Below the pieces are notes generated by a model that saw only the letters and a list, made by a program, of their open reading frames with translations, had not been told where the DNA came from and ran no database searches. Positions 53,454-62,578 of a stretch of DNA of 64,000 bases are shown piece by piece. Location: positions 1,364,001 to 1,428,000 of the forward strand of contig JADIYI010000008.1 in NCBI GenBank assembly GCA_016705365.1, given 5' to 3'. Positions within the stretch are counted from its first letter, which is position 1; each line of letters starts with the position of its first letter. The translations under genes were made by a program, and so were the position numbers. Origin of the DNA: Gammaproteobacteria bacterium. GTDB taxonomy: Bacteria > Pseudomonadota > Gammaproteobacteria > Pseudomonadales > UBA5518.

Positions 53454-55208
53454 TCACACTCCCGCCGTCTGGCTGTCGGGATGATGCATGCCGAACACCT
53501 CGCGCATCGCATCGCAGAGTTCACCGTGGGTGGCGTAGAGCCTGACCGCCGCAAGGCAGGGCTCGACCAGGTTGGTGCCCGAGCGCGCGGCTTCGCGCAC
53601 TTTTTCCAGTGCGGCCCGTACCGCGACGTTGTCGCGTCGCGCGCGCAGCGCCTGAAGTTTCTGCACCTGCTGCGTCTCCATCTCGTCGTCGAGGCGCCAG
53701 ATCTCGAGCTCGCGCTTCGGTTCGGGCACCACCAGGTGGTTCACGCCGACCAGCTTGCGCTTGCCTTCCTCCATCTCGCGCTGGCGACGGTACTGCTCGT
53801 TGCCCAGTTCACGCTGGAAATAGCCCTGCTCGATCGCCTGCAGCGCGCCGCCCATGTTCACGATCCTGTCGATCTCGGCAAAAGACTCCTCCTCGATGCG
53901 CTTGGTCAGCGACTCGACGTAGTACGAGCCGGCCAGCGGGTCGATGGTGTCGGCCACGCCGGTCTCGTGCGCGACCAGGTGCTGGATCGCGGCACCGACG
54001 CGGATCGCTTCCTCCGCGGGCAATGCGTGCGCTTCGTCGTGCAGCGGCGTGGTCATGGTTTCGCCGGCACCGGCCAGCGCGCATGCGGTCGCCATGATCG
54101 CGAGCCGTCCGATGTTGTTCATCGGTTGTTGCAGTGTCAGCGAGCTGGTACTGGGGGATGTCATCACGCGCAGCTTCATCGCCTCGGGGCGCGTCGCGCC
54201 GTAACGCTCCTTCATCAGCCGTGCCCACACCTTGCGGAAGGCACGCAGCTTGCAGATGCCTTCGAAGAAATCCATGTCGACGTTGATCACGAAATGGAAA
54301 TACGGCGCCACCGTGTCGATGTCGAAGCCGCGCGCGAGCATAGCGTCGATATAGGCCATCGCGATCGTGACCGAGAATGCGAGCTCCTGCACCACGTTTG
54401 CGCGTGCCGGTTGCAGCTGCGCGGCAATGATCGAGATCGGCTGCCAGTGCGGATGGTGGCGCACGATGTACTCGAAGCAGTCGGTGGCGATACGCAATCC
54501 ATGGGTGGGCGGGTAGATGTAGCGCCCGACGCAGGTGTACTCGATCAGGATGCCGTTGACGATGTGCAGCGCGAGCTGGCGCGGGTCTACTCCCTTCTTC
54601 TCCAGTGCCGCGATGATCATCGCGAGGTTCACCGGCTGCGGCGCATTGCATACGCTCATCAGGTACTTCAGCTTGTCGAAGGGGAGGTCGAAGGCCTCTT
54701 CGAGATCTTCCAGGCTGTCGAGCGCCATGCCGGCACGGCCCACCTCGCCGGCCACCAGGGGGTTGTCGCTGTCGTAGCCGTTGGTGGTCGGCAGGTCGTA
54801 TTCGAGGATGAGCCCCTGCAGGCCCTGGTCGAGCATGTAGCGCGCGCGCTTGGCCCATGCCATGCCCTTGCCAAAGCCGGTGACCTGCGCCATGGTCCAC
54901 AAGCGCGAGCGGTTGCCGTTGGCATCCACGCCGCGCGTGAACGGATATTCGCCGGGGAAGCCCGCATCCGTGGCGTAATCGAAGCCGCTTTCGGCGAGAT
55001 CGAGCGGTGTATACAGTGGCTTGATCTCCCAGTCCATGGTCTGGGTACGGAAGGAGTCCTTGCGCTCGCCCTGTGCGCCGACGACAGGAGCGCGCGTATC
55101 CGATTGCCAGCGCGCTTCCTGCTCCCGCAACGCCGCGATCCGCTCGCTATCCGATTCGTCCGCGGCCGTCTTCAAGTCGATCGCCGCGGCTTGTTCGATT
55201 CTGCCCAT
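53454..55208 (-). CDS. B12-dependent acyl-CoA mutase large subunit, atypical substrate pocket
   Basis: A 584-aa TIM-barrel subunit starting at ATG 55208 after GGAGG. It aligns with methylmalonyl-CoA mutase (YPFTRG at 88-93; later GVADTIDPLAGSYYVESLT), but the key substrate residues differ. At 92-104 it reads RGVDANGNRSRLW where methylmalonyl-CoA mutase has RGPYATMYTSRPW, so the stacking tyrosine is Asn. At 258-266 ISIIAAQLQ replaces ISGYHMQEAG, removing the catalytic-site His. HIVNG at 215-219 replaces TIQND, and the carboxylate-binding Arg region is CVGRY. It is thus a split mutase for a different acyl-CoA. The substrate is unknown, and a steroid- or branched-chain-derived CoA is possible. 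Confidence 0.82.
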   Translation of the reverse strand: MGRIEQAAAIDLKTAADESDSERIAALREQEARWQSDTRAPVVGAQGERKDSFRTQTMDWEIKPLYTPLDLAESGFDYATDAGFPGEYPFTRGVDANGNRSRLWTMAQVTGFGKGMAWAKRARYMLDQGLQGLILEYDLPTTNGYDSDNPLVAGEVGRAGMALDSLEDLEEAFDLPFDKLKYLMSVCNAPQPVNLAMIIAALEKKGVDPRQLALHIVNGILIEYTCVGRYIYPPTHGLRIATDCFEYIVRHHPHWQPISIIAAQLQPARANVVQELAFSVTIAMAYIDAMLARGFDIDTVAPYFHFVINVDMDFFEGICKLRAFRKVWARLMKERYGATRPEAMKLRVMTSPSTSSLTLQQPMNNIGRLAIMATACALAGAGETMTTPLHDEAHALPAEEAIRVGAAIQHLVAHETGVADTIDPLAGSYYVESLTKRIEEESFAEIDRIVNMGGALQAIEQGYFQRELGNEQYRRQREMEEGKRKLVGVNHLVVPEPKRELEIWRLDDEMETQQVQKLQALRARRDNVAVRAALEKVREAARSGTNLVEPCLAAVRLYATHGELCDAMREVFGMHHPDSQTAGV

Positions 55209-55299
55209 GTCAATTCCTCCCGAATACGTGCATTGCCATCATAGCCATCGAGCGTTGTTGCGCCAGTGCCATCGGGGATGCCCGCTCATCCGCCCGGCG

Positions 55300-55334
55300 A
55301 AAAAAGGGGCGAGCCAGCCAGACTGCCTCACCCC
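55300..55334 (-). terminator. Rho-independent terminator on the - strand
   Basis: On the - strand GGGGTGAG pairs with CTCGCCCC (one G-U) around a 13-base loop and is followed by six T residues. It lies just after the stop of the 59-codon frame at 55353-55532. Confidence 0.7.
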
Positions 55335-55352
55335 TCGGACATGCGCCACCCA

Positions 55353-55532
55353 TCAGAAGTTCTTGTGCACCTGCAGCGCGACCATCCAAAAGACATCGAG
55401 CACTGCCGCCGGTTCGATTGCCGCAACTGCAACCGGGGACAAACGATGATAGGTAGCGCTTGCCCGGGTGGCGAGCAGCTCCTGCCGCGAAGGCTTGATA
55501 TACGGGACTTGATAGCCGATATTTCGGGCCAT
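55353..55532 (-). pseudogene. 59-codon frame: repeat peptide joined to the end of a lost outer-membrane protein
   Basis: An ATG at 55532 opens MARNIGYQVPYIKPSRQELL and runs to VLDVFWMVALQVHKNF with TGA at 55355-55353. The last 18 residues alternate like a final beta-strand and end in F, as outer-membrane barrels do, and a terminator follows. The first 39 residues are the dispersed repeat that also occurs at 62376-62492. It may be a relic of an outer-membrane protein gene fused to the repeat, or a real small protein. Confidence 0.4.
55416..55532 (-). repeat. Dispersed protein-coding-like repeat, copy A
   Basis: 117 bases, about 80 percent identical to copy B at 62376-62492 in the same orientation. 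Many differences fall at third codon positions of the shared frame (gcc/gct, caa/cag, gtt/gtc, gca/gcg), and the shared peptide is MAR-x-IG-x-QVPYIKP...LATRA-x-ATYH...VAVAAI. Confidence 0.75.
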
Positions 55533-55565
55533 TGTAGGTCCGTGTCGGCTACCCGCAGCGAGAGA

Positions 55566-56342
55566 ATGCAAATGAAAGGAAGCAGCGAACGCCAGTTGCC
55601 CGGCCTGCTCCGCGCACTGAAGGTACAGTTGCGCGCCAGCGGGCTGCGTCAGCGGGATCTCGCGGCGCACCTCGGTGTGGGCTTCTCGACGGTGAAGCGC
55701 TGGCTCGCGGGCGATGGGCTGGACGCCCAGCGGCTCGAAGACCTGTGCGAACTGGCCGGGATCTCGCTCGCGGAACTGGTCGAGCTCGCCGCGAGCGAGT
55801 TACCCGACAGGATCACCCGGTTCACGCCGCATCAGGAACAGGTGCTGGCACGCGACCCGCGCCTGTTCTTTCTGTTCTTTTCGCTGCTGAACGGGCGCGG
55901 CGCGGACGAATGCGCACTGGAGCTTGGCATATCGAGCGCGGACCTCGCCGCGATGCTCCAGCGCCTCGCGCGTCTTGCGCTGATCCGCGTATTTCCGGAT
56001 TCTCGGGTGCGGGTGCTGGCCGCGCGTGACATCTCCTGGCGCAAGAGCGGGCCGCTGGCGCGCCATTTCGAGATCCGCAAGCGCTTCGTCGATATTTCGA
56101 TGCGCGACGCCGACACGCTCTACATGCCGGATTTCTTCCGCCTCTCGGGCCACGGCGTCGCGCAGGTGCACCAGCTGTACGAAAGCTTCCGCCGCGAGCT
56201 GCATCGCATCGCGGATGCCGACCAGCGCGCGGTCGCCGGGGATCTTGCTTGGCACGGCGCGCTGTTCCTGATGCGCCCGCTCGACATGACGGCCATTCGC
56301 GCGTCTTTCAATGCGGCTCCCGTTGACGCGACGTCGGATTGA
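55566..56342 (+). CDS. Helix-turn-helix (XRE-like) transcriptional regulator
   Basis: A 258-aa protein from ATG 55566 (or 55572). The helix-turn-helix is at residues 20-50 (GLRQRDLAAHLGVGFSTVKR, WLAG). The remaining 190 residues form a helical domain with a second winged-helix-like segment (NGRGADECALELGISSADLA) and a tail conserved in this type (RHFEIRKRFVDISMRDADTL). It lies divergent from the mutase operon and the MFS gene follows 77 bp downstream, so either could be its target. Confidence 0.78.
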   Translation: MQMKGSSERQLPGLLRALKVQLRASGLRQRDLAAHLGVGFSTVKRWLAGDGLDAQRLEDLCELAGISLAELVELAASELPDRITRFTPHQEQVLARDPRLFFLFFSLLNGRGADECALELGISSADLAAMLQRLARLALIRVFPDSRVRVLAARDISWRKSGPLARHFEIRKRFVDISMRDADTLYMPDFFRLSGHGVAQVHQLYESFRRELHRIADADQRAVAGDLAWHGALFLMRPLDMTAIRASFNAAPVDATSD

Positions 56343-56419
56343 GCACCCGCGCCCGCGCTATTGCATGCGTGGGCAGCGCTGGATGAAAATCCGGTTCGAA
56401 TCGAAATGCCGTCGCCGAT

Positions 56420-57802
56420 GTGGCGTCTGACCAAAGCCATGACGCACCCGCCAGCGAGGCTCCACCTTTGAATCTGTCAACGATCGAACCGCGCCATGCA
56501 ACAAGCCCTGCTCGTGGTGCACTGCTCGTCCTGCTGCTGTTCTTCGCCTACATGCTGTCCTTCCTCGACCGTCAACTGATAGCGCTGATGGTCGATCCGA
56601 TCAAGCGCGATCTCGGCCTCGGTGACCTGCAGTTTTCGCTGCTGCACGGGCTCGGTTTCGGGGTTTTCTTTGCGCTCGCAGGCTTGCCGATTGCGATCGC
56701 GGCCGATCGGTTCAGCCGCACACGGATCATCGCCGCAGGCGTCGCGGGCTGGTCTGCGGCGACATGCCTGTGCGGCCTGGCGCAGAGCTTTGCCGCGCTG
56801 TTCCTGTGTCGTATCGGCGTTGGCGTCGGCGAGGCAACGCTCGCGCCCGCCGCCTATTCGTTGCTGGCCGACAGCTTCGACCGGCGCCGCCTCCCGATCG
56901 CAATGGCCGTATTCTCGGCCGGCAGTACGCTCGGCAGCGGATTTGCTCTGCTTGCGGGCGGAAAACTGCTCGCCGCGCTGGCACATCTCGAGGAGCTGGG
57001 TACCGGCTGGAGTACCGCGTTCAAACCGTGGCAAATGGCTTTCCTTGTCGCGGGTATCCCGGGCTTCGCGCTCGCGGCGCTCATGCTGCTGCTGCGTGAG
57101 CCGCCGCGTTCGGGGGCAGTGCCGCAGACGCATTGGCGGGCGCATATCGGCGCGGCTTTCGCGCATATGCGGGTACAGCTGCGGATGTACGGCGGTCTCA
57201 CCGCATGCATCACGTTGACCACCGCGCTGAGTTCGGGCTTCCTGATGTGGTTCCCGGCATTGCTGATGCGCACGCACGGACTCGACGTCGAGCAGGCCGG
57301 CTGGCATTTCGGTGCCCGCTTCGCCGTGTTTGCAACGGCAGGTGTTCTGGCCGGGGGCTGGTGCGTGAGCTGGCTGCAGGCGCGCATCGGGCAGCGGGCC
57401 TATTGTCGGTTCATCGCGGCGGCGGTCGCCACCGCGGGCGTGGCCTATGCGCTGGCAGGCGCAGCCGCCTCCGCGACCGCGGCGCTTGCCTGGGTATCGC
57501 TGGCCATATTCGCGGTGCAATCGCTGGCCGGGGTATCGGTTTCCGCTCTGCAGCTGATAACACCCCCCGGGATCCGGGCACAGGTTTCAGCGGTATTCCT
57601 GCTGTGCGTGAACTTGTTGGGCTACGGACTCGGTGCTCCGCTGGTCGCCGCGGCGAGCACGCTGGTTTTTGCCGGAAGCAACACGCTCGGTCCAGCGCTG
57701 GCATTGGTTGCGGTGCTGCTGGCGCCCCTGGCGCTGATCGCCATCGCGAGCGCCGCCCGGCCATTTTCCCGGGCACGCATGCATGTTGCCCCGGCGCAGT
57801 GA
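56420..57802 (+). CDS. MFS transporter
   Basis: A 460-aa protein with twelve predicted membrane helices. GTG 56420 gives a hydrophilic leader of about 30 residues. TTG 56468 is an alternative start. The signature after helix 2 is GVFFALAGLPIAIAADRFSR-like (GxLaDrxGRR pattern), and helix 4 holds CRIGVGVGEATLAPAAYSLL, typical of the spinster/ACS-type branch that carries organic acids or lipids. The substrate is unknown. It follows the XRE-like regulator and ends 85 bases before the convergent terminator of the TonB receptor gene. Confidence 0.85.
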   Translation: MASDQSHDAPASEAPPLNLSTIEPRHATSPARGALLVLLLFFAYMLSFLDRQLIALMVDPIKRDLGLGDLQFSLLHGLGFGVFFALAGLPIAIAADRFSRTRIIAAGVAGWSAATCLCGLAQSFAALFLCRIGVGVGEATLAPAAYSLLADSFDRRRLPIAMAVFSAGSTLGSGFALLAGGKLLAALAHLEELGTGWSTAFKPWQMAFLVAGIPGFALAALMLLLREPPRSGAVPQTHWRAHIGAAFAHMRVQLRMYGGLTACITLTTALSSGFLMWFPALLMRTHGLDVEQAGWHFGARFAVFATAGVLAGGWCVSWLQARIGQRAYCRFIAAAVATAGVAYALAGAAASATAALAWVSLAIFAVQSLAGVSVSALQLITPPGIRAQVSAVFLLCVNLLGYGLGAPLVAAASTLVFAGSNTLGPALALVAVLLAPLALIAIASAARPFSRARMHVAPAQ

Positions 57803-57886
57803 GCGGCCGTTACACGCCGAAGCGTTGTTGCACATGCCGTCGCCGCTGCGCGATGGCGCCACACGGCAGGTACCTCCGCGGCTGGG

Positions 57887-57912
57887 AAAAAGGCGGGGGA
57901 TCGTCCCCGCCC
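57887..57912 (-). terminator. Rho-independent terminator of the TonB receptor operon
   Basis: On the - strand GGCGGGG-ACGAT-CCCCCGCC is followed by TTTTT. The site is 8 bases downstream of the receptor stop codon. Confidence 0.85.
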
Positions 57913-57919
57913 ATGCCTG

Positions 57920-60130
57920 TCAGAATTGATAGGTCAGATCCAGGCCGTAACTGCGCGGTTCGCCCCACGCCCGATAGGTGCCAAAGCCGGGAGCATTGAT
58001 GAAAGAGTACTCCTCATCGGTGATGTTTTTGCCCCAGATCGCTGCCTTCACGTAGCCTTTACTGAGCCCGGGAATCTCATCGAGCGTGAGTCGCGCGTTG
58101 AGCAGGCCATAATCGTCGATCGTATATTCACCGAAGTTGGTTGAGACCGAGCTGTATTTGTCATCCTGCCACGTGTAGTTCAGGTTGGCGATGAGCTGCC
58201 CGATGCAGGTTCTTGCAATATCGTAGGTCGCATCGAGTGTGTAGCTGTTTTCCGGTGCGTTTATGAAGGCGAAATTGTTGGTCACGTTTTGTCCCAACCC
58301 GTCGATGATCTTGTCGTAGCCGGCATCGAGATAGCCGTACTGCAATGACAGCACCAGCCCCTCGGCGACCATGGCGCTCAACTCCAGCTCGGCGCCATTG
58401 ATGGTGGCCTTTCCGGCGTTCAGTACATCCGACTTGCTGGGATCGCTGATGTCGGACTGGGCGTTGATCTGGATATCATCGTACTCGGCCCGGAATACCG
58501 CGAGATTGGCGCGCAGGCGGTTGTCGAGCCACTGGGACTTGATGCCCGCCTCATATGAAATCAGCGTCTCCGGGTCAAAGCCGTTCTCGAAGAAGGCGAT
58601 GGTCGATGCGCGGATGTTGAAGCCGCCGGTCTTGTAGCCCTCGACCACCTTGGCGTAGATATTGGCGCTGTCGTTCAGATCCCAGGTCACCGTCAGCGCC
58701 GGGCTGACGTGGTCGAAATCCTGATCACCTGCACCGTTCTGGACACTGGCCGGCAGGATGAAGCCCGGGCTGACATCGGTGAAATCACCGGGGTTGTTGA
58801 ATACCAGCAGCTGGTTGTAGCGCTCCAATTCTGCCTGGCGGTCGTCCTTGGACCAGCGTGCACCGAGCGTGATATGCAGGCGCTGGTCGAGCTGAACCGG
58901 TGTGTAGGTGCCCTGGCCAAATACCGCTGCCGCCTTGTTTTCCGTGTCGGTGTCGGAGTACTGGCGGATACCGAAATTCGGCAGCCAGGTGGAGATCTGG
59001 CCGTCGCCCTGCTCCTCGAAATAATACGCTCCCAGTAGGTATTCGAGGCGTCCGTCCAGCGCGCTACCCAGCAGCTGCAGTTCCTGGCTCCACTGGTCCT
59101 GGTCGACATCGTTGTCGATGAATAACGGCGTGTTGGGTCGGCCGGTACCGGACAGGTAATCCTGATAGACGTAGCTGTCGAGGTCACGGTAAGCGGTGAT
59201 GGAGCGCAGTGTGAGCCCGTCGTGCAACTGCCAGTTGATGGTGACCTGGTGGCCCATCGTCGTTATATCACTCGGTTTGATCAGCTGATTGCCATCATGG
59301 CTGGTGCTGGGCCTTTGCGGTGCGACACCCGGAGTCGTTCCCGCCAGGTAGAAGGGGGAGTCCTCGAGCTTCGAGCGATCGAATGCATAGCGAATATCGA
59401 CAGCGTCATTGGGCCTGAAAAGCAGGTCGATGCGCTGCGCATCCCGGTCCTCGCCTCCGTAGGTATCCTCACCGTTGGCCGTATTCCTGACGAAACCATC
59501 TTTGCTGGAGTCCAGGTAGAACAGCCGTGCCGCAAAGGTGTCGCCCACCGGAACGTTGAGCATGGTGCGTGAACGAAACTCGTCGCGGCGGCCAAAGGTC
59601 AGTTGCTGGCTGAAGCCCCACTGTTCGAGTTCCGGCGCCCTGGTAATGAAGTTGATTGCGCCGCCGGTCGCGTTGCGTCCATAGAGGATGCCCTGTGGGC
59701 CACGCAACACCTCGATGCGCTCGATATCGGCGACTTCCACGCCCATCCCCTGGTTGCGTCCGACGTAAACGCCATCCATGTATACCGCAACACTGGGATC
59801 CTGGGTGATCTGATCATCGAAATTGCCGACTCCGCGGATGAAGATGCGTGGTATGGCGCCGCTGTTGGAATGAGGCGTTATCTGCAGGTTTGGAATATTG
59901 CTGCCCAGGTCATTGATATCGCTGATGCCGAGATTCTCGAGTTGCGCGGGGCCCAGGGCCACAATGGAGATCGGTGTATCCTGCAGCGACTCCTCGCGCT
60001 TCTGTGCCGTCACCACGATTTCCTCCAGCCCGGCCGATTGCGCCAGCGCTGCTGAAGGCAGTGCGGGCGCGAGCAGCGATAACGAAGCCGCCGCGAACAT
60101 GGAGGATGTGAGGATGGATCGTTTTTTCAT
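57920..60130 (-). CDS. TonB-dependent outer-membrane receptor
   Basis: A 736-aa receptor starting at ATG 60130 after AAGGAG. The signal peptide is MKKRSILTSSMFAAASLSLL with cleavage after ALAQ. The TonB box and plug begin at EEIVVTAQKREESLQDTPIS. IFIRGVGNFDD and VEVLRGPQGILYGRNATGGA-type plug blocks follow, and the barrel ends in aromatic SYGLDLTYQF. This type of plug (TAQKREE...LQDTP) is frequent in receptors of sphingomonads and marine gammaproteobacteria that take up hydrophobic compounds, steroids or aromatics. The exact ligand is not predictable. The SDR and DUF1214-like genes precede it on the same strand. Confidence 0.93.
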   Translation of the reverse strand: MKKRSILTSSMFAAASLSLLAPALPSAALAQSAGLEEIVVTAQKREESLQDTPISIVALGPAQLENLGISDINDLGSNIPNLQITPHSNSGAIPRIFIRGVGNFDDQITQDPSVAVYMDGVYVGRNQGMGVEVADIERIEVLRGPQGILYGRNATGGAINFITRAPELEQWGFSQQLTFGRRDEFRSRTMLNVPVGDTFAARLFYLDSSKDGFVRNTANGEDTYGGEDRDAQRIDLLFRPNDAVDIRYAFDRSKLEDSPFYLAGTTPGVAPQRPSTSHDGNQLIKPSDITTMGHQVTINWQLHDGLTLRSITAYRDLDSYVYQDYLSGTGRPNTPLFIDNDVDQDQWSQELQLLGSALDGRLEYLLGAYYFEEQGDGQISTWLPNFGIRQYSDTDTENKAAAVFGQGTYTPVQLDQRLHITLGARWSKDDRQAELERYNQLLVFNNPGDFTDVSPGFILPASVQNGAGDQDFDHVSPALTVTWDLNDSANIYAKVVEGYKTGGFNIRASTIAFFENGFDPETLISYEAGIKSQWLDNRLRANLAVFRAEYDDIQINAQSDISDPSKSDVLNAGKATINGAELELSAMVAEGLVLSLQYGYLDAGYDKIIDGLGQNVTNNFAFINAPENSYTLDATYDIARTCIGQLIANLNYTWQDDKYSSVSTNFGEYTIDDYGLLNARLTLDEIPGLSKGYVKAAIWGKNITDEEYSFINAPGFGTYRAWGEPRSYGLDLTYQF

Positions 60131-60231
60131 GCGTGCAGTCTCCTTCGGTTTTTCAATTGTCGATTCAGGTCCGGCTTGCCGCGAAGTTTGTCGCTCCCCG
60201 GCTGAGCGGCACAGCGATAACAACGCGCGGT

Positions 60232-61110
60232 TCAGGAATCCGGGGGAAAATCCGCACCGAGCGTCACGCTCTCCCACGCATCCAGCATGGCGTTCACCTG
60301 CAGCAGCTTGGCGCGGTAACTCTCGAGCACCATGCGTCCGAGCAGCAGTTGCGCCGGTGGATCTTCACTCGCCGCGAGAGCGAGCACGGCCTCGGCGGCG
60401 CGCGCGGGGTCGCCCGGCTGGGTGCCGTCTGTCCGCGCCACGAATTCGCGCCGCTCACCCACCGTTGCCATATAGGCCGTGAGCGGAGCGGTGGTCTGGC
60501 GCAGCGAGCGCCCCGCCCAATCGGTGCGGAACGGCCCCGGCGCGACCGCGGTCACGTGTATCCCGAAAGGTTTCAGCTCCTTGCCCAGCGCCTCGCTCAG
60601 GGCTTCCAGCGCATACTTGCTGCAACTGTAGTAACCGGTGCCGGCGTTCGCCATCAGCCCGGCCTGCGAGGACATGTTGATCACGCGCCCGCGTCCACGT
60701 GCGCGCATGCCCGGCAGTACCGCCCTGCACATGTTCAACGCACCGAAGAAATTCGTCTCGAACAGGCTGCGCACCTCGTGCTCCTCGCCCTCTTCGATGG
60801 CGGCGAGATATCCGTAGCCGGCATTGTTCACCAGTACGTCGATGCCCCCGCACCGGTGCTCGGATTCGGCGACCACCTGGGCAATCTGCCGCGCATCGGT
60901 TACGTCCAGTTCGAGCGCCAGTGCATTAGCCGGATAATCGTGCACAAAATCGTCGAGTTGGTGCACATCGCGCGCCGTCACCACGACACGCATGCCGCGC
61001 GCCAGCGCAGCCCGCGCGATATGCCGACCGAGACCGCTGGAGCAGCCGGTGATCAGCCAGACCGGGGAATTCGCCACGGCTTGCTCCGCGGATGCGTGCA
61101 CGGTCGGCAT
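60232..61110 (-). CDS. SDR-family oxidoreductase
   Basis: A 292-aa short-chain dehydrogenase: WLITGCSSGLGRHIARAALA cofactor loop, VLVNNAGYGYLAAIEEGEEH, catalytic Ser in INMSSQAGLM and Tyr-x3-Lys in YYSCSKYALEALSEAL. FGIHVTAVAPGPFRTDWAGR follows. It is of the classical retinol-dehydrogenase/ketoreductase-like type. ATG 61110 shares one base with the stop of the upstream DUF1214-like gene (TGATG), so the two are coupled. The substrate is unknown and may be shared with the TonB receptor. Confidence 0.88.
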   Translation of the reverse strand: MPTVHASAEQAVANSPVWLITGCSSGLGRHIARAALARGMRVVVTARDVHQLDDFVHDYPANALALELDVTDARQIAQVVAESEHRCGGIDVLVNNAGYGYLAAIEEGEEHEVRSLFETNFFGALNMCRAVLPGMRARGRGRVINMSSQAGLMANAGTGYYSCSKYALEALSEALGKELKPFGIHVTAVAPGPFRTDWAGRSLRQTTAPLTAYMATVGERREFVARTDGTQPGDPARAAEAVLALAASEDPPAQLLLGRMVLESYRAKLLQVNAMLDAWESVTLGADFPPDS

Positions 61111-62354
61111 CAACCGTCCGCGAGGCGGCGCAGATAGCCGCGCGCTCGCTCGGCAAGCTGCAGCTTGCGTTCCTCTGCGGTCACCGAACGTGTTGCGGCA
61201 GGCAAAGCCCCTTCCAGTTCATCGAGTTTCACGAGCCTGGTTTCCGCCGCGACGCGCCCGGCGGGTCGACCTCCCGGGAATTCCGCCCAGCGAGCCGTGA
61301 TGATCCCTTCGTGCAGATCGCAGGGATCGACCCAGTTGTACGCGCCCGGGTCCTGCATGGAGATGACGAAGGTATAGGTGCCGTCGCGATTCGGCACGGA
61401 CTGCGCCTTGTTCAGGCTCGCGGTGCGATGGATGATGTCGTTCGTGGTGCCCCAGATGTTGGTGATCGGCACGACGAAGTATTCCGCCTGCGATATGTGC
61501 ATCGTCAGGATCAGCGCCTCATCGTCGGCGATGCGGAAATGACCGAGATGGTAGAACTGGTTGCGCAGGGCGCCGTCGGTGTCGCGGTCGATCGTGAAAT
61601 CGATGATGTTTTCCGGGCGCTCGAGCGCCTGCGCGTTCCAGCGCAGCGTGTTATCCGCGTATTCGCGCATGAAGCGCGCCGTGAGCGTGGTTTTTTCCTC
61701 GATTGTGCGGGGTGCCCGCGTCGGCGGGCCCAGCTTCTCGATCTCGAGGATGTTCGGTGTGTCCAGAGCCCAGTCGGCGATCACGTCGCGGATATAGAAC
61801 TCGCGCGAGGCCGCGGTACTCTGGATATGATTCGGCCGTCCGTCACTCGGATCGCTGTTGACGGTGAGCGTGAAACTGCCGTCGGCTTCGGTGACGATGT
61901 CCTTGCCGTTGAACACCGCACCGGAATTGAAGGTGCCGTCCCACAATGCGAAATAATTCTCCGGGAGCCGCCGTGGCGGCACGCGTCCGTGGATCAGGTA
62001 GCGCTCGTTGCCGTCGATGGGGATCACCCGGTAGATGCTGTCCGGGTTGTCGAGGCCGTAGCGTGAACCCGGAACAGCCAGATCACCGATCCGGTGCGCC
62101 AGTCGTGTGGTCGTGACCACCCGCGGGTATTGTGGATCCTGATTCAGCGACCATACGGTCGCACAATACATCACCTCGTCGAAGGCCCAATCGAAACACG
62201 AGCGCATGTCTGCACTGGGGCGTGCCTTTTCCAGCCAGTAGCGACGCACTTCCTCGCGCGTGCGTTGCACCAGCGGATGCCGCGCGATCTCCAGTGCTTC
62301 GAGTTCGATTTCCGCCTGCTCGGCGGTGGCGATCGGATTACGGGTAAAAGGCAT
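61110..62354 (-). CDS. DUF1214-like protein
   Basis: A 414-aa protein if started at ATG 62354 (AGGGGAA 8 bases upstream). Conserved-looking blocks are SFTLTVNSDPSDGRPNHIQS, RPENIIDFTIDRDTDGALRN and the end GAYNWVDPCDLHEGIITARW with AEFPGGRP. This pattern resembles DUF1214/DUF1254 proteins often found near TonB receptors. No export signal is seen with this start. An in-frame ATG at 62492 would add 46 residues encoded by the dispersed repeat (copy B). Function is unknown. Confidence 0.65.
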   Translation of the reverse strand: MPFTRNPIATAEQAEIELEALEIARHPLVQRTREEVRRYWLEKARPSADMRSCFDWAFDEVMYCATVWSLNQDPQYPRVVTTTRLAHRIGDLAVPGSRYGLDNPDSIYRVIPIDGNERYLIHGRVPPRRLPENYFALWDGTFNSGAVFNGKDIVTEADGSFTLTVNSDPSDGRPNHIQSTAASREFYIRDVIADWALDTPNILEIEKLGPPTRAPRTIEEKTTLTARFMREYADNTLRWNAQALERPENIIDFTIDRDTDGALRNQFYHLGHFRIADDEALILTMHISQAEYFVVPITNIWGTTNDIIHRTASLNKAQSVPNRDGTYTFVISMQDPGAYNWVDPCDLHEGIITARWAEFPGGRPAGRVAAETRLVKLDELEGALPAATRSVTAEERKLQLAERARGYLRRLADG

Positions 62355-62375
62355 CGAATGTTCCCCTGGCAGCTT

Positions 62376-62492
62376 GATTGCGGCAACCGCGACCCGCGCC
62401 GAGAGATGATAGGTAGCGCGTGCCCGGGTGGCGAGTCTCTGCTGTTGCGGAGGCTTGATATACGGGACCTGATGGCCGATATATCGAGCCAT
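62376..62492 (-). repeat. Dispersed protein-coding-like repeat, copy B
   Basis: Related to copy A (55416-55532) at about 80 percent. Reads MARYIGHQVPYIKPPQQQRL and continues in frame, without a stop, into the DUF1214-like gene 22 bases downstream. Confidence 0.75.
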
Positions 62493-62578
62493 TTTGCGTG
62501 CGCGTCTGTCGCGCGCATCGCAACAACGGATGCCGCAGTTAGTATTGTCCCTCCGACTACCACGACGAGGATGTGACG

